Assembly: GCF_030654605.1 (NCBI RefSeq)
Contig: NZ_JAURXB010000093.1
Coordinates: 1 to 64,000, forward strand
DNA: 64,000 nucleotides
Direction: 5' to 3'
DNA from: Bradyrhizobium sp.
Lineage (GTDB): Bacteria > Pseudomonadota > Alphaproteobacteria > Rhizobiales > Xanthobacteraceae
Position 1 is the first letter of the stretch, and the number at the start of each line of letters is the position of its first letter. Of the stretch, positions 1 to 11,348 are shown in pieces. The translations under genes were made by a program, and so were the position numbers. The notes beneath the pieces are model-generated. The model was not told the DNA's origin. It was given only the letters and a program-made list of their open reading frames with translations, and ran no database searches.

Positions 1-65
1 GCCGCCGCCATCGTATAGAGGGCAAGCCCGGTGAGCAGGGATTTGAGTCGGGAGCGCGAGACCAT
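1..65 (-). CDS. N-terminus of a septum formation initiator (FtsB/DivIC-like) family protein, truncated by window edge
   Basis: Minus-strand ATG at 65 reads MVSRSRLKSLLTGLALYTMAA..., a short basic N-terminus followed by a TM segment; FtsB-like genes commonly lie downstream of eno in Rhizobiales. Confidence 0.5.
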   Translation of the reverse strand, partial: MVSRSRLKSLLTGLALYTMAA

Positions 66-131
66 GCCCCGACGATGCGACGGCCCGGTTAACAGCATCC
101 TAAGACCCGGGCCGTCCAGCGCGTCGCCGGC

Positions 132-686
132 CTATTTGTTCTGTTTTTCGACGAAGGCCGCAAAGGCGTCGATGTACTGCTGCAGCACCTTCTGCACCGG
201 TTCCTTGGTGAGTTGGCCCTTGTCGTCGAAGGCGTCGCCGACGCCGTTCAGATAGATTTCCGGCTGTCCCATGATCGGGCCCGAAATGCCCGGCATGATG
301 TTCTGCAGGTGTTTGACGGCGGCCACACCGCCGAGCGCGCCCGGCGAATTGCCGACCAGACCGATCGGCTTGCCGAGGAACGAGCTCTTGCCATAGGGGC
401 GCGAGCCGACATCGATGGCGTTCTTCAGCACGCCGGGGATCGAGCGGTTATATTCCGGCGTCACGATCAGCACGCCGTTCGACTTCTGCAGTTTTTCGCG
501 GAACGCCAGCCAGTCGGCCGGCGGGGCGGCTTCGAGGTCCTGATTGAAGAACGAAATGTCGTGCAGGGTGACGATATCGAGCTTCAGAGACGCGGGCGCC
601 AGCTTGGCCAGCGCGTTGGCAATCTTGAGCGTAAAGCTCTCCTTGCGGAGGCTGCCGACGATGACGACGATATTCTGGGTGGCCAT
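132..686 (-). CDS. NADPH-dependent FMN reductase family protein
   Basis: 184 aa; IVVIVGSLRKESFTLKIANAL, LIVTPEYNRSIPGVLKNAIDVGSRP motifs of ChrR/YieF-like flavodoxin-fold reductases. Confidence 0.9.
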   Translation of the reverse strand: MATQNIVVIVGSLRKESFTLKIANALAKLAPASLKLDIVTLHDISFFNQDLEAAPPADWLAFREKLQKSNGVLIVTPEYNRSIPGVLKNAIDVGSRPYGKSSFLGKPIGLVGNSPGALGGVAAVKHLQNIMPGISGPIMGQPEIYLNGVGDAFDDKGQLTKEPVQKVLQQYIDAFAAFVEKQNK

Positions 687-1033
687 GGAATTTCCTTTTG
701 AGGCGGGGTGTGGGAGCGGCTCCGCGGCACCCTAGCCGTCCCGGAAAAAGATGCAAGTGCATGAATTGGCGCTGACAGCGATTTTGCGATTGCAGCAGGC
801 TTCAGGTCAGCAAATGCGGACAAGAACTTTCTTGGGATCAGTAGAATGCCAACTGGATGGTGTAGGTGAAAGGGGTCGAATCTCTCATGGACGCTCGTCC
901 AAGCCGGGGATAGTCGGTCACTAACATGCACTGCTGTTTGCGCGGATCAGCTTACCCTAAGCCCAGATACCGCGGCCAGAATACGGCGGGGGTCGCACTG
1001 GGTTGTGTTAGATGAGGCATCACCACAGGAGTA

Positions 1034-1057
1034 CGGCAAAAGCCGCTTTATTTTTTT
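1034..1057 (+). terminator. Weak intrinsic-terminator-like hairpin on the plus strand
   Basis: CGGC-AAAA-GCCG followed by CTTTATTTTTTT; only a 4-bp stem. Confidence 0.35.
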
Positions 1058-1239
1058 CGATTAGCCAAGGCCGATGAGCCGACATTTTTTCCTGTTGAAC
1101 TCGTTGTTTTACTCGTACCAGAGCCGGACGTGGTTACGCGCCGCGCAAAATCTTGCTTTGCCGAAGACCAGCTGTCGGTCCGATTAACTGCACTGCTTGC
1201 AGACTTCATGACGGAAGACTTTTGGTCATGATGCTTCAT
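1048..1239 (-). CDS. Candidate 63-aa Ser/Thr/Lys-rich small protein overlapping the end of the deaminase gene
   Basis: Internal ATG (1239-1237) of the 79-aa track ORF; overlaps the upstream stop (1226) by 14 nt; preceded by AAAGGTGG-CTCTG-ATG (7/8 match to AAAGGAGG). Protein MKHHDQKSSVMKSASSAVNRTDSWSSAKQDFARRVTTSGSGTSKTTSSTGKNVGSSALANRKK. Confidence 0.55.
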   Translation of the reverse strand: MKHHDQKSSVMKSASSAVNRTDSWSSAKQDFARRVTTSGSGTSKTTSSTGKNVGSSALANRKK

Positions 1240-3097
1240 CAGAGCCACCTTTATTGCGTTGACCCGAGAGCTTCGTCCAATCGGCATTCGCGATTGGACC
1301 TAGATACGATGATTCTACTTCAGCTACCAAGGAACCATAAGTTACGCCTTTTGGACCGTCGCCAGGAGCCGTTGCCTTCAATGCGTACCCTTGGTCATCT
1401 TTCCGGCTAACCATATCAAACAAATCGAGGAAACGGGTTGGGGCGATACCGACAAAGGCCTCGAATCTTACCGCATCATCGTCAGCTTCTCGATCATGAT
1501 CGACTTGAATTGCACGCTTGTAAAGTTTCTTTGCTCGGCTTTTTGGGTAGGGCTCTATGTATACGACGCGGGAAATACCAGCAGCAATAATGTGCCGCGC
1601 GCACATGTGACATGGAAATGTCGTGCAGTAGAGGGTACCTTCGCGGATTGGAACTCCTCGCATTGCGGCGTCGCAAATCGCGGCCATTTCCGCATGTACG
1701 ATTCGCCCAAATTCTAAGAGACTAGCTACCGTTGTGCCCGCCAAGGGCTTCGGATCAATGTACAATGCATCTTGAGCGCGGTCTTCTACCGCCCGAGCGG
1801 ATTTCTCCTCTTTAAGCCATCCAGCTTCAGCAAGCGCCTCGAGCAACTCGGCAACTATCTCCTTCCGGGTACCCGCAGCGGCATCTTGGCCAATTTTATA
1901 GTCCCGATAATCACGCTCGGTTCCCGCCACAGCGTCCCATATTACACCGCCGCCCGCGCGTGGCACTTCGTTGCAGCCCGTCGCCAGAATCTCTCCTGTC
2001 TTTGTCGCAATTACTGCGCCGACTTGTCTGGACAAATCTGCGGACCGCTGTGCCGTTGCACGCGCCTGGAACATCAACAATTCGTCAACGGTTGGGGTAA
2101 TGTAAGGGGCCTGAAACAAAAGCTGGATAAAGCGACGGGCATCTTCGCGGAAGGACGTCCCCACTTTTAAAAAGACATCCGCTCGTTGAAAGACATCTTC
2201 AAGCCTTTGCCCAAGCGAATCCGATCTCTCTTTCTGATCCGTGTCGATCAGATCTTCAGCGATCTCTCTATGGGCGTCGGGGTCCGACGAGTTCTTACTA
2301 CTTGCAATCTTACGGCAGAGATTTTCGACACGCTGTTCTCGAGGTTCGTAAATCGACACTAAGAGTGCGCGTTGCCCGAACAACTTTCGAAACATTTGCA
2401 ACTCTTCGTCCCGCTTTAAAGAAGAGACAATAAAGCAGTGCCGCTCAGCCGGAACGGTTGCGTCTTCGCTTTCGTTTAAGTTGGCACGGTGACTATGAAT
2501 TTCAGCCAGTGCCAATCTCGCCACCGCGTCGGCGTATCCGATAATCTTTCGGATATCATTCCCGGCGCTCATGCTCTCGCGAATACGGTCATCTTCCCCC
2601 TTGATTTCGGAAAGATACTCCAAGCCCGGAATTTGAGCCATCAATGCGCTCAGTCGGACCGGAATCGGAGTGTATCCAACCGCGAGCAATTCGGATGCTA
2701 GGGCCTCTGATACCACTGTTGTGTCCGTGCCAACCGCGGCGCAGAGGCATAGGACGAGCTCCGGGTAATACGTTGTTTCTACGGCTTGCACAGCTTCCGA
2801 TAATTTGACGCCCGTCACATACATGCCTCCGGTTGTGTTACCTAAGATCAGCACGTTACGTATTTGAGAGTCGAGGGGGATTGCGAAAACAGGTTGTATG
2901 ATTTCGTTGGAGAGCCAATTTGTAACGCGCAAGCAGGTACGGTCGCCGCCCTGCCCCGTCATCAGAACCAAGGCTATATTTCGAACCGTCCTTCTCGACC
3001 TGACCGACCGAGGGAAAGGTAGATGGAATGCTACCGCCAGCGCCTCCCCGGCCGAGGCCAAGTCGTAGAATTCTTGACTACCGGCCCCGCCCACCAT
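1226..3097 (-). CDS. AvcD-like anti-phage dCTP/dCMP deaminase (divergent P-loop domain + C-terminal zinc-dependent deaminase)
   Basis: C-terminal HAEMAAICDAA (H468) ... TTFPCHMCARHI (C496/C499) zinc deaminase signature, VVYIEPYPKSRAKKL, and N-terminal PELVLCLCAAVGTDTTVVSEAL degenerate P-loop. Start uncertain (M1 3097, M46 2962, M92 2824). Confidence 0.85.
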   Translation of the reverse strand: MVGGAGSQEFYDLASAGEALAVAFHLPFPRSVRSRRTVRNIALVLMTGQGGDRTCLRVTNWLSNEIIQPVFAIPLDSQIRNVLILGNTTGGMYVTGVKLSEAVQAVETTYYPELVLCLCAAVGTDTTVVSEALASELLAVGYTPIPVRLSALMAQIPGLEYLSEIKGEDDRIRESMSAGNDIRKIIGYADAVARLALAEIHSHRANLNESEDATVPAERHCFIVSSLKRDEELQMFRKLFGQRALLVSIYEPREQRVENLCRKIASSKNSSDPDAHREIAEDLIDTDQKERSDSLGQRLEDVFQRADVFLKVGTSFREDARRFIQLLFQAPYITPTVDELLMFQARATAQRSADLSRQVGAVIATKTGEILATGCNEVPRAGGGVIWDAVAGTERDYRDYKIGQDAAAGTRKEIVAELLEALAEAGWLKEEKSARAVEDRAQDALYIDPKPLAGTTVASLLEFGRIVHAEMAAICDAAMRGVPIREGTLYCTTFPCHMCARHIIAAGISRVVYIEPYPKSRAKKLYKRAIQVDHDREADDDAVRFEAFVGIAPTRFLDLFDMVSRKDDQGYALKATAPGDGPKGVTYGSLVAEVESSYLGPIANADWTKLSGQRNKGGSDEAS

Positions 3098-3130
3098 TCG
3101 TCGGACCTACCGAATTACGAATTATAAGGC

Positions 3131-4267
3131 TCACCCGCCCTTGTTCGGATTGATCAGGTACTTTTCGCCGGTGGCGCGCTTGTTGTAGACGGCAATATGG
3201 TTGAGTTGCAGCGTCTCCTGCAGCGACACCACCTGCGTGTAATGGCTGGCAAACGTCGTCTTGAGTTCGGACACGACCCGCGCGCGCAGCTTGGCGCCGT
3301 CGGCCGGCCCGATCTTCTGCAGGAATGGAAACAACAGCCAGCCGCCGATCCCCCAGGCCATGCCGAACGAACGGTTCAGCTCGGTCGGGCGCAAATCGAG
3401 GCCGCCATAGATATAGACCTGCTTGTGCACGCTCGACCCGTAGCGGCTGTAGACCTTTGCCGTCTTGTTGATTGCGATCTCCATGCAGGTGAGGATCTGA
3501 CCGGCGAGCTTGCCGCCGCCGATGGCGTCGAACGCAATGGTCGCGCCGGTTTCCACCAGCGCGTTTGTCAGGTCGTCCATGAAGGTCGCGGCGCTGGAAT
3601 CGACGATATGTTTCGCGCCGATCTTGCGCAGGATGTCCGCCTGCTCCTTACTGCGGACGATATTGACGAGGCTGACGCCGTCCTTGATGCAGATCTTGTT
3701 GAGCATCTGACCGAGGTTGGAGGCCGCCGCGGTGTGCACCAGGGCGGTGTGGCCCTCGCGCCGCATGGTCTCTACCATGCCGAGCGACGTCAGCGGGTTG
3801 ACGAAGCAGGACGCGCCGTCCGCCGGCGTGGTGCCGTCAGGCAGCGGCAACACCTCCTTGGCGCGCATGGTGCGGTACTGCGCATACATCGCGCCGCCGA
3901 TCATCGCCACGGTCTTGCCCATCAGCGCCCTGGCCGCATCGGACGATCCGGTCTTGATCACGACCCCGGCGCCTTCATTGCCGACCGGCATCGATTCATC
4001 GAGGCGGCCCGCCATCGCCCTCATGGCCGCGTCGGGCACTTTTGCCGTGATCACCGGCGCGTCTTTGGTGCCCGACGCTTTCGCCGTCGTCATATCGGCG
4101 GCGCCGACCAGAAGGCCGAGGTCGGAGGGATTGATCGGCGAGGCTTCGACGCGGACCACGACTTCATCCGGGCCAGGCTCCGGCACCGGCACGCTGACGA
4201 GAGAGATTTCGAGTTCGCCGCTCTTCTTGATCAGCGAACGTAGTTCAAGTCCGGTCGTGGCACTCAT
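3131..4267 (-). CDS. Zinc-binding alcohol dehydrogenase / quinone oxidoreductase (MDR) family protein
   Basis: MSATTGLELRSLIKKSGELEISLVSVPVPEPGPDEVVVRVEASPINPSDLGLL; MDR GroES-like N-terminus and Rossmann region. Confidence 0.85.
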   Translation of the reverse strand: MSATTGLELRSLIKKSGELEISLVSVPVPEPGPDEVVVRVEASPINPSDLGLLVGAADMTTAKASGTKDAPVITAKVPDAAMRAMAGRLDESMPVGNEGAGVVIKTGSSDAARALMGKTVAMIGGAMYAQYRTMRAKEVLPLPDGTTPADGASCFVNPLTSLGMVETMRREGHTALVHTAAASNLGQMLNKICIKDGVSLVNIVRSKEQADILRKIGAKHIVDSSAATFMDDLTNALVETGATIAFDAIGGGKLAGQILTCMEIAINKTAKVYSRYGSSVHKQVYIYGGLDLRPTELNRSFGMAWGIGGWLLFPFLQKIGPADGAKLRARVVSELKTTFASHYTQVVSLQETLQLNHIAVYNKRATGEKYLINPNKGG

Positions 4268-4442
4268 CAGAAATCTCCCCAAATCTTCGGCTCCGCCGAA
4301 TTTCGGCCGGGAGTGTTCTCACGTTGGCCGGGAAACGCAAGCCTCCCCGCTTCTCACAATCTCGTTGCTTTTTGATCGCAGCTCGGCCTTCGAACGTCGT
4401 CGCCTTTGCGCTAGCCTGCCCGCATTGCAGGGAGAAGCACCC

Positions 4443-5342
4443 ATGGGCCAAAGCGAGATCGACGCTATCAGAGCCTTGCTGAGTTCGAAGCCGCGCCCGG
4501 TCGGCTGGCAGCAACGACGGCAGCGCATCGAGGAAGTCGGCTCCGTCTGGCCGGTCGCCGGAGATATCGCGCTCGAGGGCGTCGACATTGACGGAATGCC
4601 CGGAGAATGGTCGACAGCTCCCGGCAGCGACGCCTCCCGCGTGCTGTTGTACTTTCACGGCGGAGGATACTGTTCGGGCTCGATCCTGAGCCATCGCCGG
4701 CTGGTTACCGAAGCCGGCCGGGCGGCAAAAATCCGAACGCTCGCGATCGCGTACCGGCTGGCGCCCGAACACCCGTTTCCGGCAGCACTCGATGACGCGT
4801 TTTCGGCCTGGCGTTTTCTGCGAAGCAACGGCATCGCCGCCGGACATATCGCTGTTGGCGGTGACAGTGCGGGCGGCGGGCTCACCGTCGCCCTGATCAA
4901 CCGGCTGCGCGACGCCGGCGAACAAGTGCCAGGCTGCGCATGGCTGATCTCGCCATGGACCGACCTGACGCTATCCGGCGCTACGCTCGCCACCAGGGAT
5001 ACGATCGACCCGATCATTCACAAATCGTATCTGGCCGAACTCGCCGATGCCTATCTGCCGGCGGCTGTCGACCGGCGCGACCCGCGTGTCTCCCCGCTGT
5101 TTGCAGATCTGTCGGGTCTTCCGCCGACACTGATCCAGGTCGGCGCCTGCGAAACCCTGCTCGAGGATTCCACGCGTTTTGCGGCAGCCGCGGGCGCCGC
5201 CAATGTCGCGCTCACGCTTCAGGTCTGGCCCGACATGATCCACGCCTTTCCGATGTGGAACGCGCATCTGGAGCCGGGCCGGCGCGCGCTGGCGGAAGCC
5301 GGCCAATTCATTCGCGGGCAGCTGAGCCGAGACGCGGGTTAG
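4443..5342 (+). CDS. Alpha/beta hydrolase (HSL-like esterase/lipase)
   Basis: HGGGYCSGS oxyanion motif and GDSAGG nucleophile elbow; SD GGAGAAG upstream of ATG 4443. Confidence 0.9.
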   Translation: MGQSEIDAIRALLSSKPRPVGWQQRRQRIEEVGSVWPVAGDIALEGVDIDGMPGEWSTAPGSDASRVLLYFHGGGYCSGSILSHRRLVTEAGRAAKIRTLAIAYRLAPEHPFPAALDDAFSAWRFLRSNGIAAGHIAVGGDSAGGGLTVALINRLRDAGEQVPGCAWLISPWTDLTLSGATLATRDTIDPIIHKSYLAELADAYLPAAVDRRDPRVSPLFADLSGLPPTLIQVGACETLLEDSTRFAAAAGAANVALTLQVWPDMIHAFPMWNAHLEPGRRALAEAGQFIRGQLSRDAG

Positions 5343-5519
5343 GCACCCTCCCGCGCAATTTACGGTGTGTGGCAATCCGTTGTAAGCTGGCAACAGTTCC
5401 CGAAAACGGTCATAATCGGCGAGTTCGCCCTTGTGACTCACATTGTGACCCGACACATCGGGGGCGTCGGATACTTTTCTGTGCAACCGGGCTCGATCGG
5501 GCCGTTGGAGGCAGGGATC

Positions 5520-6788
5520 ATGACCCCACGGGGATCAGCGACAACAGCAGCGGCGATCTATCCCGCCGTCGTGATTGCAGCCTGGGCAGTGGTCAGCCTG
5601 GGTGGCACGGGCTCGCACCGCGTCGAAACCGCCGCGGCGGCGCAGGCAGTGGACCGTCTTGCACCGGTCCTCACCGCCAGTATCGAAATCGCCACGGCGC
5701 CGCGGGCCAGCCAGACGGTTGCGCCGAAGATCGACCTGCCGCAAGCCATCGCAGCGACCATTGCCCGTCCCGAAACCAGCATTGCCATTCCCAATACGCC
5801 TGAGGTCGCAGCCGCCGCCGAACTGGTGGCGATGCCCTCGGCCGACACCGGGCCCTCCCCCGATGCAGCGGCGTCCGCCGAACCGCCGCCGCGCTCGTTC
5901 GTGCTGGCCACGCTGGGCGATCCGGCGGAAGTCCTGCCCGGGGGAATTGCGCCCGCCGAGACACCAACCATGCCGTCGGCGATGACGGCCGACTCGCCGC
6001 CGCTGGACATCGTGCCGACGGCCAGGAGCCGCGTCGAGCTGGTTGGCGAGTGCATCGTGGCGGAGGCCTGCATCGACCAGTTCCTCTGGACGCTCTACCA
6101 GCGGACGCCGAAGGAAGACACCATCAAGGAGCGAGAGCAGCGCAAGGTGCAGGTCAAGCGCAAGGGCAAGATGGTGACCGTCACCCGAAGCTTCACCAAA
6201 CTGGTCGAAAACGATTTCACCTGGAAGGATCCGCACGCCGCGGAACGCATCGGCATGCCGATGATGGATTACGTGATCGGCGGCATGGATCGCAGCTTCA
6301 AGCTGAAGCTGTTTCACACGCTTTACGCCGCCGAGGCCGCCGGACTGCAGCCCGGCATCACCAGCGCGTTTCGCGACGACTACCGTCAAGGCATCGCCAG
6401 CGGCCTGAAGGCGGCGAGCAACAGGTCGTACCACGGCGGCAGTCTTCGCGGCGGCTATGGCCGAGGGCTGGCGGCCGACATCGTCAGCGTCAACGGCGCC
6501 AATCGGGCGCAACGCTGGACTTCGACCGAAATCCTCTGGAAGTGGGTCGATGCCAACGGCAAGCAGTACGGCATCGGCCGGCCGTATCTCAAATTCGATC
6601 CACCGCATGTCGGCCCGATCGACGGTCCGGAATACGTCTCCCGTCGCGGCGGCGCGAAGACGACGGTTGCGGATGTGAAGAAGCGCCAGAAGCAGGTCGC
6701 GCAGGCCAGGCCTGCCGCCGCGAAGCGCCAGGTTGCCGCGAGATCGTCGAGCAGCAAACCATCCGAGCGGCTCGCGGAAGCGCGCTAG
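5520..6788 (+). CDS. Secreted/membrane-anchored protein with D-Ala-D-Ala carboxypeptidase/M15-like C-terminal region
   Basis: N-terminal TM, Ala/Pro-rich linker, then ITSAFRDDYRQGIASG...SYHGGSLRGGYGRGLAADIVSV resembling VanY/M15-type core. Confidence 0.6.
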   Translation: MTPRGSATTAAAIYPAVVIAAWAVVSLGGTGSHRVETAAAAQAVDRLAPVLTASIEIATAPRASQTVAPKIDLPQAIAATIARPETSIAIPNTPEVAAAAELVAMPSADTGPSPDAAASAEPPPRSFVLATLGDPAEVLPGGIAPAETPTMPSAMTADSPPLDIVPTARSRVELVGECIVAEACIDQFLWTLYQRTPKEDTIKEREQRKVQVKRKGKMVTVTRSFTKLVENDFTWKDPHAAERIGMPMMDYVIGGMDRSFKLKLFHTLYAAEAAGLQPGITSAFRDDYRQGIASGLKAASNRSYHGGSLRGGYGRGLAADIVSVNGANRAQRWTSTEILWKWVDANGKQYGIGRPYLKFDPPHVGPIDGPEYVSRRGGAKTTVADVKKRQKQVAQARPAAAKRQVAARSSSSKPSERLAEAR

Positions 6789-6956
6789 TATTCAGAATTG
6801 CAAGCGGTATTCAAGAACCTTTAAGAGAGCCCACCTCGTTGCCACCGGGATGAGCTAACCTGTTGAAATGCAACGACCTGCTATCTTTGCATGGGGTTGT
6901 TTTCGAAATTTTGTCCCGGCCCGCCCTGCGAAGCAGACGCAACGCAAACCCCTCCT

Positions 6957-9402
<2,446 letters not shown>

Positions 9403-9406
<4 letters not shown>

Positions 9407-9447
9407 GATTTCCTGGCGTGAGACTTCCTGGCGCGAGATTTTTCGTC
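9403..9447 (+). repeat. 15-bp tandem repeat, two near-identical copies plus one degenerate copy
   Basis: GTGAGATTTCCTGGC / GTGAGACTTCCTGGC / GCGAGATTTTTCGTC. Confidence 0.8.
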
Positions 9448-9807
9448 GCCTTTCTGCTGCTCCCTGCCCTGGCTTCCGCCCCCGCGGCGGCCGAGGACGC
9501 CGGCGCGCGTCACTTCGCGCCCTGTCGCGCCTGCCACAGCCTCGACCCGGCAGAGCGGGGCCTGCCCGGCCCCCATCTCAATGGCCTGATCGGACGCAGC
9601 ATCGGCGGCGATCCGGCGTTCGATTACTCGCCGGTGCTGCGCAAGGCGCGCGACGACGGCCTGCGCTGGGACGTGAGCCGCCTCGACAGCTTCCTCGCCG
9701 ATCCCGCCGCGATGTTTCCGGGCTTGTGGATGTCGATGCGCGGCGTCGAGGACGCGACCGAGCGTCAGGCGCTGGTGCGGTTTCTTGCCAATCCCGCTTC
9801 GCGCTGA
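9403..9807 (+). CDS. Small c-type cytochrome family protein, GTG start overlapping previous stop (GTGA)
   Basis: Signal-like N-terminus and CRACH heme motif; in frame with track ORF 9349..9807; GTG at 9403 overlaps TGA 9404-9406. Confidence 0.75.
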
Positions 9808-9860
9808 CGGTTGACGGCAAAGCCCCATTGCGTCCATGTCAGCGCTTCCAAGAGGACGAC

Positions 9861-10316
9861 ATGATGGCGAAAAAATCCCTGCAGCTCGGCCGCGCCGTGC
9901 AATGGCCCGACAGCCCGGAAAAGGCAAAACTCGACCGCGTGCCCAATCCGCAGAAGGACACCGATTACGTGGTGCGGTTCACGGCACCCGAATTCACCTC
10001 GCTGTGCCCGGTCACGGGGCAGCCGGATTTCGCCCATCTGGTGATCGATTTTGTGCCGGGCCCGTGGCTGCTGGAATCAAAATCGCTAAAGCTATACGTC
10101 GCAAGTTTTCGCAACCACGGCGCGTTCCACGAGGACTGCACGGTCATGATCGGCAAGCGCATCGTCGCCGAGATCAAGCCGAAATTCCTGCGCATCGGCG
10201 GCTACTGGTATCCGCGCGGCGGCATCCCGATCGACGTGTTCTGGCAGTCCGGCAAATTGCCGAAGGGAATGTGGATTCCGGATCAGGGCGTGGCGCCCTA
10301 TCGCGGCCGGGGTTGA
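9861..10316 (+). CDS. queF: preQ1 synthase (NADPH-dependent 7-cyano-7-deazaguanine reductase)
   Basis: [24 protein letters not shown] ... [22 protein letters not shown]. Confidence 0.97.
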   Translation: MMAKKSLQLGRAVQWPDSPEKAKLDRVPNPQKDTDYVVRFTAPEFTSLCPVTGQPDFAHLVIDFVPGPWLLESKSLKLYVASFRNHGAFHEDCTVMIGKRIVAEIKPKFLRIGGYWYPRGGIPIDVFWQSGKLPKGMWIPDQGVAPYRGRG

Positions 10317-10347
10317 ACCGAACGGCCGGACATATCGACCACCGCCT

Positions 10348-11316
10348 ATGCACAAGGCCCTCTCCGCCATCATCAGAGCTGCCGCCGCTTCGTGCCTGCT
10401 CGGGGCGCTTGCGAGCGCCAACGCCGCCCCGCCGTCACCGGAGGATCGTTACGTCGCCACGCGCGATGCGGCGATCGGGAAAATCTCGAAACTGTATGAC
10501 AACGGAAAGGCCGATGACGCCGCGAAGGCCGAGAAGACCGTTAGCGCCGATCTGCTGACGCAAATGAAGGCGATCGTGGCCGAACCCGATCGCAAGGGGT
10601 TTGGACCGGCCAGGCTCAACCTCGACGCCTTCTCCGAAGGCGATCAGGGCTTTGGCCTGCTCGACGGCCTGCGCTTCGACGCGCTGGTCGGCGAAAACGG
10701 CGAGAAAGCCGGCGCCAACGACGCCGGCGGCAAATATGTCTACCCAAAGGCCCATATCATCGTCACGACGCAGACGCTGTTCGAACGCTGGCTGCGCGCG
10801 CACAGGGATTGGTGGGGCAAGAAGGTCAAGAACGTGCCGCAACAAATGCGCGCAGCTTTCAAGGACGAGAGTTTTTATACCCAGGCGATCTCGACCGATG
10901 CGGCGGTCGTGAATTTTGGCGAATTGCCGATTGCCAGGCCGGCGTCCATCACGTCAGCCCACGCGATGCTGGCCGCGCGAACCCAGGACGCCGTCCCTGA
11001 TGCCGCGGACGAAGTGTTCGTTTCGGCGCTGGCGAACGGCAAGGTCTATCTCGCCTACGGTTCGATCAGGCCCAGGGTGCAGGTCCCGGCCTGCCTTGCG
11101 ATCAAGGCAGGCTACGACAAGAAGGCCGGGAAGGCTTCCGACGACCTCCAGTCCAGCCGGATCGACAGGAAGGCCTACGACAAACTCGGCGACCTCCGCC
11201 AACAGGGCGAAGACGCCTACAAGCGCTGCTTCACCGAGCGCGCGCCGCAGCAGCCGTCGTTTGTCGAGACTATCAGGCAAGCCGAAGCGCTGCTGGCGGC
11301 GGCGATCGGAAAATAG
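10348..11316 (+). CDS. Hypothetical secreted protein
   Basis: 322 aa ORF with signal peptide and consistent alphaproteobacterial codon use. Confidence 0.75.
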   Translation: MHKALSAIIRAAAASCLLGALASANAAPPSPEDRYVATRDAAIGKISKLYDNGKADDAAKAEKTVSADLLTQMKAIVAEPDRKGFGPARLNLDAFSEGDQGFGLLDGLRFDALVGENGEKAGANDAGGKYVYPKAHIIVTTQTLFERWLRAHRDWWGKKVKNVPQQMRAAFKDESFYTQAISTDAAVVNFGELPIARPASITSAHAMLAARTQDAVPDAADEVFVSALANGKVYLAYGSIRPRVQVPACLAIKAGYDKKAGKASDDLQSSRIDRKAYDKLGDLRQQGEDAYKRCFTERAPQQPSFVETIRQAEALLAAAIGK

Positions 11317-11348
11317 CGCGGTTCACGATGCGGGAACCTGGCTCGCCC

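Noticed and set aside
1391-2170. Plus-strand ORFs (108 aa, 132 aa) inside the deaminase locus as possible antisense antitoxins
   Set aside because: No SD or conserved features seen; more simply antisense noise opposite a confident coding region.
9808-9860. preQ1 riboswitch upstream of queF
   Set aside because: The 53-nt gap shows no recognisable preQ1-I/II aptamer sequence.
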